The notes under the pieces: model-generated | The model's database searches: none | Told to the model about the DNA's origin: nothing | What the model saw: the letters and a program-made list of their open reading frames with translations, nothing else | Shown here: one piece after another, positions 50,533-53,219 of the stretch | Layout of the letters: every line of letters starts with the position of its first letter | Position numbering within the stretch: position 1 is the stretch's first letter | Assembly (NCBI GenBank): GCA_009701715.1 | Contig: WLJO01000014.1 | Span: 1-53,219 of the forward strand | From: Actinomycetota bacterium | Lineage (GTDB): Bacteria; Actinomycetota; Acidimicrobiia; Acidimicrobiales; Ilumatobacteraceae | Direction: 5' to 3' | DNA: 53,219 nucleotides | Program-made: the position numbers and the translations under genes

Positions 50533-51293
50533 CCAGTTCGATGTCCCTCGCCATTGAGGAGGACGGTCCGGAATTGGCCCTACTCGTTGTGCTCGTCCAC
50601 GGCTCGATGGACCGTATGGCCGGCTTCGCAAAGATCGCCAGGCGGCTTGCGACGGACTATAGGGTGCTCCGGTACGACCGCCGTGGGTACGGCGCCTCGG
50701 TGGCCCACCCGGGACCCTTCTCGGTATCCGATCATGCCGACGACCTCATCGAGGTGCTCGGCGACCGGCGGGCGGTTCTCGTAGGGCACAGCATGGGCGG
50801 CAACGTCGTCCTCGCCGTCGCAGACCGGCGCCCCGATCTCGTTCGGGGGGTTGCGGTGTACGAAACCCCCCTCACCTGGACCCCGGAGTGGCCGGCAAAC
50901 TCGACGAGTCGCACGATTGGCAACGATGGACGTGACCCTGGTGACGTGGCCGAGGCCTTCATGCAGGGGATGATTGGGCGGGAGCGCTGGGAGCGCCTGC
51001 CAGAGACCAGCCGACTTGCGCGTCGGGCCGAGGGTCGTGTGCTGCTCGGCGAGATGATCTCGGTGCGGGATGAGGCTCCGTGGGATGCGGCGCGCATCGG
51101 TGTTCCCGTGATGGTCGGACGCGGGAGCCTCGCCCGACCGCATCATCTCGACGGCATGATCCGCCTCGCAGCGATGATCGGCGGCGCTCAACTGGTAACG
51201 CTCGACGGCTGCCACCACATGGCGCACACCGCTGCATCGGATCAGTTCGTCGACGAACTGATCGTGCCGGTCATTCGGCGGGCTCTTCCGTGA
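50529..51293 (+). CDS. Alpha/beta hydrolase
   Basis: The 254-residue protein has LVHGSMDRMAGF (oxyanion), RYDRRGYGAS, the nucleophile elbow LVGHSMGGNVVLAVA, and LDGCHHMAHT with the catalytic His. The HGxxDRMxxF opening is shared with actinobacterial hydrolases of unknown substrate. GTG 50529 overlaps the pyk stop by 4 nt, so it is translationally coupled to pyk. Its 3' end overlaps the convergent small membrane gene by 23 nt (51271-51293). Confidence 0.85.
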   Translation: MTSSMSLAIEEDGPELALLVVLVHGSMDRMAGFAKIARRLATDYRVLRYDRRGYGASVAHPGPFSVSDHADDLIEVLGDRRAVLVGHSMGGNVVLAVADRRPDLVRGVAVYETPLTWTPEWPANSTSRTIGNDGRDPGDVAEAFMQGMIGRERWERLPETSRLARRAEGRVLLGEMISVRDEAPWDAARIGVPVMVGRGSLARPHHLDGMIRLAAMIGGAQLVTLDGCHHMAHTAASDQFVDELIVPVIRRALP

Positions 51294-51609
51294 CCGAACC
51301 ATCGTTGGTGTCGTCCGGGACCGAACTCGGCACGTCCACGGCGAACTGCCTGCCGAAAAACTTGCACGTGGTCGTTGTCCCGGCGCCCGATCGGTAGTCC
51401 GTCTGGATCCGGGAGGCACACTTGGAGATGTTCGAGCGCTGGCTCATCGTGACGACGATCAGCCCGCCGAGCAGGAGGATGACGAGCGCCTTGGCGATCG
51501 CCTTACGCACGAAAACGGCCACGAAGAGCGCCAGGAGTACCGACCCTGCCGAGATGGCCAGACCCAGATGCTTCGCCGCCTCGACGTTCAGTGCGAACAC
51601 CTTCGTCAC
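51271..51609 (-). CDS. Small membrane protein of unknown function
   Basis: The 112-residue protein begins VTKVFALNVEAAKH and has two hydrophobic helices (about residues 15-32 and 36-53) separated by a short basic turn. A likely external tail carries two cysteines (SKCASRI, TTTCKFF), then an acidic Asp/Glu-rich end. No family is recognised. GTG 51609 was chosen because the membrane domain starts soon after; the upstream frame is antisense to the next gene. It is divergent from the DUF3151 gene, 30 nt apart. Confidence 0.6.
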   Translation of the reverse strand: MTKVFALNVEAAKHLGLAISAGSVLLALFVAVFVRKAIAKALVILLLGGLIVVTMSQRSNISKCASRIQTDYRSGAGTTTTCKFFGRQFAVDVPSSVPDDTNDGSVTEEPAE

Positions 51610-51639
51610 GTTAGTGCTGCGCGGCCGTACTCTTGGGTC

Positions 51640-52080
51640 ATGAGCGATCAACCCGTGAACTTCTCCGTCTCCGGTCCTCCCGAGACGGTTCTTCCTGCAC
51701 CCGAACCAGATGCAGCGCTGGCGCTCGCGGATGCGTTGTCCCAGCCCACCGCCCTCCGTCGCGATGCGGTGGCGGCTGTAGTGGCCCGCTGGCCCCGCTA
51801 CCTCGACGCGTGGGCCAAGCTCGGCGACCTCGGTCGCGATGATGTCGAGCAGTACGCGTACTACCGGATCGGATACCACCGCGGCCTCGACACGCTGCGC
51901 GCCAACGGGTGGCGCGGCAGTGGGTTCGTGCGCTGGCGCAACGAGACGAATCGCGGGTTTCTGCGGGCTATTCGGGGCCTTGCGGATAGTGCATCCCTGA
52001 TCGGCGAGGTCGATGAGGCCGAGCGTTGCCGTCTGTTCATCCTCCAACTGGACCCGAACGGTGTCCCTCGAGCCGGTTGA
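51640..52080 (+). CDS. DUF3151 family protein
   Basis: DUF3151 is a small actinobacterial family of unknown function. The 146-residue protein has the family-typical YAYYRIGYHRGLDTLRANGWRG (TPR-like helices), then VRWRNETNRGFLRAIRGLA and IGEVDEAERCR. The N-terminal LALADALSQ region also fits. Start is ATG 51640. The mobA start lies within its last 20 nt, so expression is probably coupled. Recognition is from remembered family sequence features, not a search. Confidence 0.82.
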   Translation: MSDQPVNFSVSGPPETVLPAPEPDAALALADALSQPTALRRDAVAAVVARWPRYLDAWAKLGDLGRDDVEQYAYYRIGYHRGLDTLRANGWRGSGFVRWRNETNRGFLRAIRGLADSASLIGEVDEAERCRLFILQLDPNGVPRAG

Positions 52081-52681
52081 GCAGTCGCCGACGTCCTTCG
52101 CCGGTGCGGTGCTCGTCGGGGGCCGTAGCAGCCGGATGGGGAGCGACAAGGCGCTCGTGCCGGTGCACGGTGTACCCATGGCGCTGCGGGTGCTCGATTG
52201 TCTCCGCGCGGCAGGTGCCGCGCCCGTGTTCTCCGTTGGCGGTACCGACAGGGGACTCAAGGTGCCTCACCGTGAGGACGATCAACCCGATCAGGGTCCG
52301 TTGGGGGGATTGCTGTCTGCACTGGTCCACGCGCGGGGGATCGGGTCAGAGCGCCTCGTGGCAGTTGCCTGCGACCTTGCGTTTCTCGATCCTGAAACAG
52401 TTCTGCGCCTCGTCGTGTCGTTGGAGGGATTTGATGTGGCGTTCGCCCGGACGGAACGCCGACAGCCGCTCTGCGCGGCCTGGCGGGTCGGTCCTGCACA
52501 TCATTCGCTCGCCCTCGCCTTCGGGGGTGGGGAGCGCGCTGTTCACCGCGCCGTCGGGCAACTCCGCGTGATCGACGTCGACGTCGACGCCACCAGCGTG
52601 GTCAATATCAACACCCCGGCCGACGTGGCCACGGCAATGTTCCCGGATGCGGGCGGTGCCGGACCGGCCGGGGTCAACTAG
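52061..52681 (+). CDS. mobA: Molybdenum cofactor guanylyltransferase
   Basis: MobA adds GMP to molybdopterin to make the bis-MGD cofactor of molybdoenzymes. The 206-residue protein has the nucleotide-binding motif LVGGRSSRMGSDKA (residues ~19-31) with the catalytic lysine. QGPLGGLLSAL and the metal-site VACDLAFLDPET follow, then RRQPLCAAWR and VVNINTPADV. Start is GTG 52061, overlapping the DUF3151 end by 20 nt. No other cofactor-synthesis or molybdoenzyme gene is in the window. A rhodanese gene follows 12 nt downstream. Confidence 0.85.
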   Translation: MSLEPVEQSPTSFAGAVLVGGRSSRMGSDKALVPVHGVPMALRVLDCLRAAGAAPVFSVGGTDRGLKVPHREDDQPDQGPLGGLLSALVHARGIGSERLVAVACDLAFLDPETVLRLVVSLEGFDVAFARTERRQPLCAAWRVGPAHHSLALAFGGGERAVHRAVGQLRVIDVDVDATSVVNINTPADVATAMFPDAGGAGPAGVN

Positions 52682-52693
52682 CGTCAGCCGGGT

Positions 52694-53017
52694 ATGACAA
52701 TTCCCGAGATCACCGTGGAGCGGCTCGCGGAGCTGCTTGCCGCCGGCGGCGTAGCCCTCTTCGATGTGAGGCAGCCCTACGAGTTCGACGAGGCGCACGT
52801 GCCCGGCGCCACGCTGATCCCGCTCGGCGAGGTACCGGATCGCGTGGCCGACTTCCCGACCGATCGCGAGGTGCTCGTGATCTGCAAGTCGGGCGGTCGC
52901 AGCGCGCAGGCCGTCGAGTTCCTGCGCGAGCGGGACATCACCGCCGTCAACGTCGAAGGCGGAACGATGGCGTGGGTTAGCGCCGGCCACCCGGTGGAGA
53001 CCGGCGGGGTGTCGTGA
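52694..53017 (+). CDS. Rhodanese-like protein
   Basis: Single-domain rhodaneses move sulfane sulfur through a persulfide on an active-site cysteine. The 107-residue protein has FDVRQPYEFDEAHVPGA and the active-site loop LVICKSGGRSAQAV with C64. ATG 52694 is the start. The stop overlaps the next gene by 4 nt (GTGA). It lies between mobA and an RNase D-like gene. A link to sulfur supply for the molybdenum cofactor is possible but not shown. Confidence 0.92.
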   Translation: MTIPEITVERLAELLAAGGVALFDVRQPYEFDEAHVPGATLIPLGEVPDRVADFPTDREVLVICKSGGRSAQAVEFLRERDITAVNVEGGTMAWVSAGHPVETGGVS

Positions 53018-53219
53018 CCGCTGTGTGGATCGCCGATCAGGAGGCCTTCGAGGAACTGATCACTAGGGTCTCGCTCGAGGAGCGATACGCGCTCGACACC
53101 GAGTTCCACCGAGAGCGCACGTACTTCCCCCGGCTTGCCCTCATCCAGATCGCGTGGTCCGGGGGTGTTGCCCTCATTGACCCGATTGCTGTCGACATGT
53201 CAGCATTCGTCCCCCTGAT
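53014..53219 (+). CDS. Ribonuclease D / 3'-5' exonuclease (3' end outside the window)
   Basis: Only the first 68 residues are visible. YALDTEFHRERTYFPRLALIQIAW carries the ExoI motif of the DEDD family (D28 and E30), and ALIDPIAVD follows, as in RNase D, which trims tRNA 3' ends. GTG 53014 overlaps the rhodanese stop by 4 nt. The frame runs off the right edge, so the HRDC domain that would separate RNase D from other DEDD exonucleases cannot be seen. Confidence 0.85.
   Translation, partial: MTAVWIADQEAFEELITRVSLEERYALDTEFHRERTYFPRLALIQIAWSGGVALIDPIAVDMSAFVPL

Overview
The window is about 53 kb of GC-rich, densely coded bacterial chromosome. It looks like a high-GC actinobacterium, most likely from the Acidimicrobiia or a nearby lineage. 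The pointers are a bacterial proteasome activator (Bpa, DUF2587), a mycothiol-dependent isomerase-family protein, a DUF3151 protein, the CBS-domain GuaB1 enzyme, a menaquinone gene set, a CtaA with actinobacterial-type residues, frequent GTG starts and many 1-4 nt start/stop overlaps. The lineage is inferred from gene families and not from a marker phylogeny. No rRNA, tRNA, CRISPR array, insertion sequence, integrase or phage gene was seen. No gene-free stretch exceeds about 150 bases, so there are no large empty regions to describe.

Layout. 1-4.4 kb: a 5'-truncated DksA-like protein that has lost its zinc cysteines, lspA, an RluD-type pseudouridine synthase, an Rrf2 regulator divergent from a phosphodiesterase-family protein, and bpa. 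4.6-10.2 kb: dnaE, an unrecognised gene, a nitroreductase and a membrane-anchored hypothetical. 10.2-17.8 kb: Nudix hydrolase, YyaL-type thioredoxin-fold protein and menE on the minus strand; menA on plus; menH and a FrnE-like DsbA on minus; menD on plus. This is a partial menaquinone cluster without menB, menC, menF or menG. 17.8-26.9 kb: DUF72, a long ProA-like dehydrogenase, a mycothiol-family protein, panC-panB, a P1-family (NylC/DmpA-like) peptidase, a type-B carboxylesterase, a PaaG-like crotonase and a hexapeptide acyltransferase.

26.9-33.7 kb: a membrane-anchored helical protein coupled to DoxX, two ABC exporter half-transporters that form a heterodimer with one degenerate ATPase site, two adjacent lipoproteins that appear to share a domain, and a histidine phosphatase. 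33.7-43.8 kb: a methyltransferase bounded by short repeats, a quinone oxidoreductase, a TetR/SDR divergent pair with a candidate operator, ctaA overlapping a nitronate-monooxygenase-like gene tail to tail, a second histidine phosphatase, a substrate-binding lipoprotein whose domain order appears circularly permuted, a second crotonase, a J-domain protein and TsaC/Sua5. 43.8-53.2 kb: an alpha/beta hydrolase, guaB1-cmk-plsC, an M18 aminopeptidase coupled to a third histidine phosphatase that lacks the second catalytic half, pyruvate kinase, another hydrolase, a small membrane protein, DUF3151, mobA, a rhodanese and the start of an RNase D.

Most of the region is core metabolism (replication, menaquinone, pantothenate/CoA, heme A, purine salvage, glycolysis, tRNA and rRNA modification) with short operons and many divergent pairs. 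The strongest unusual signal is the reordered substrate-binding protein at 40012-41298. Next are the internally deleted phosphatase at 48585-49073, the cysteine-less DksA-like protein at the left edge, the heterodimeric exporter, and the paired lipoproteins next to it.
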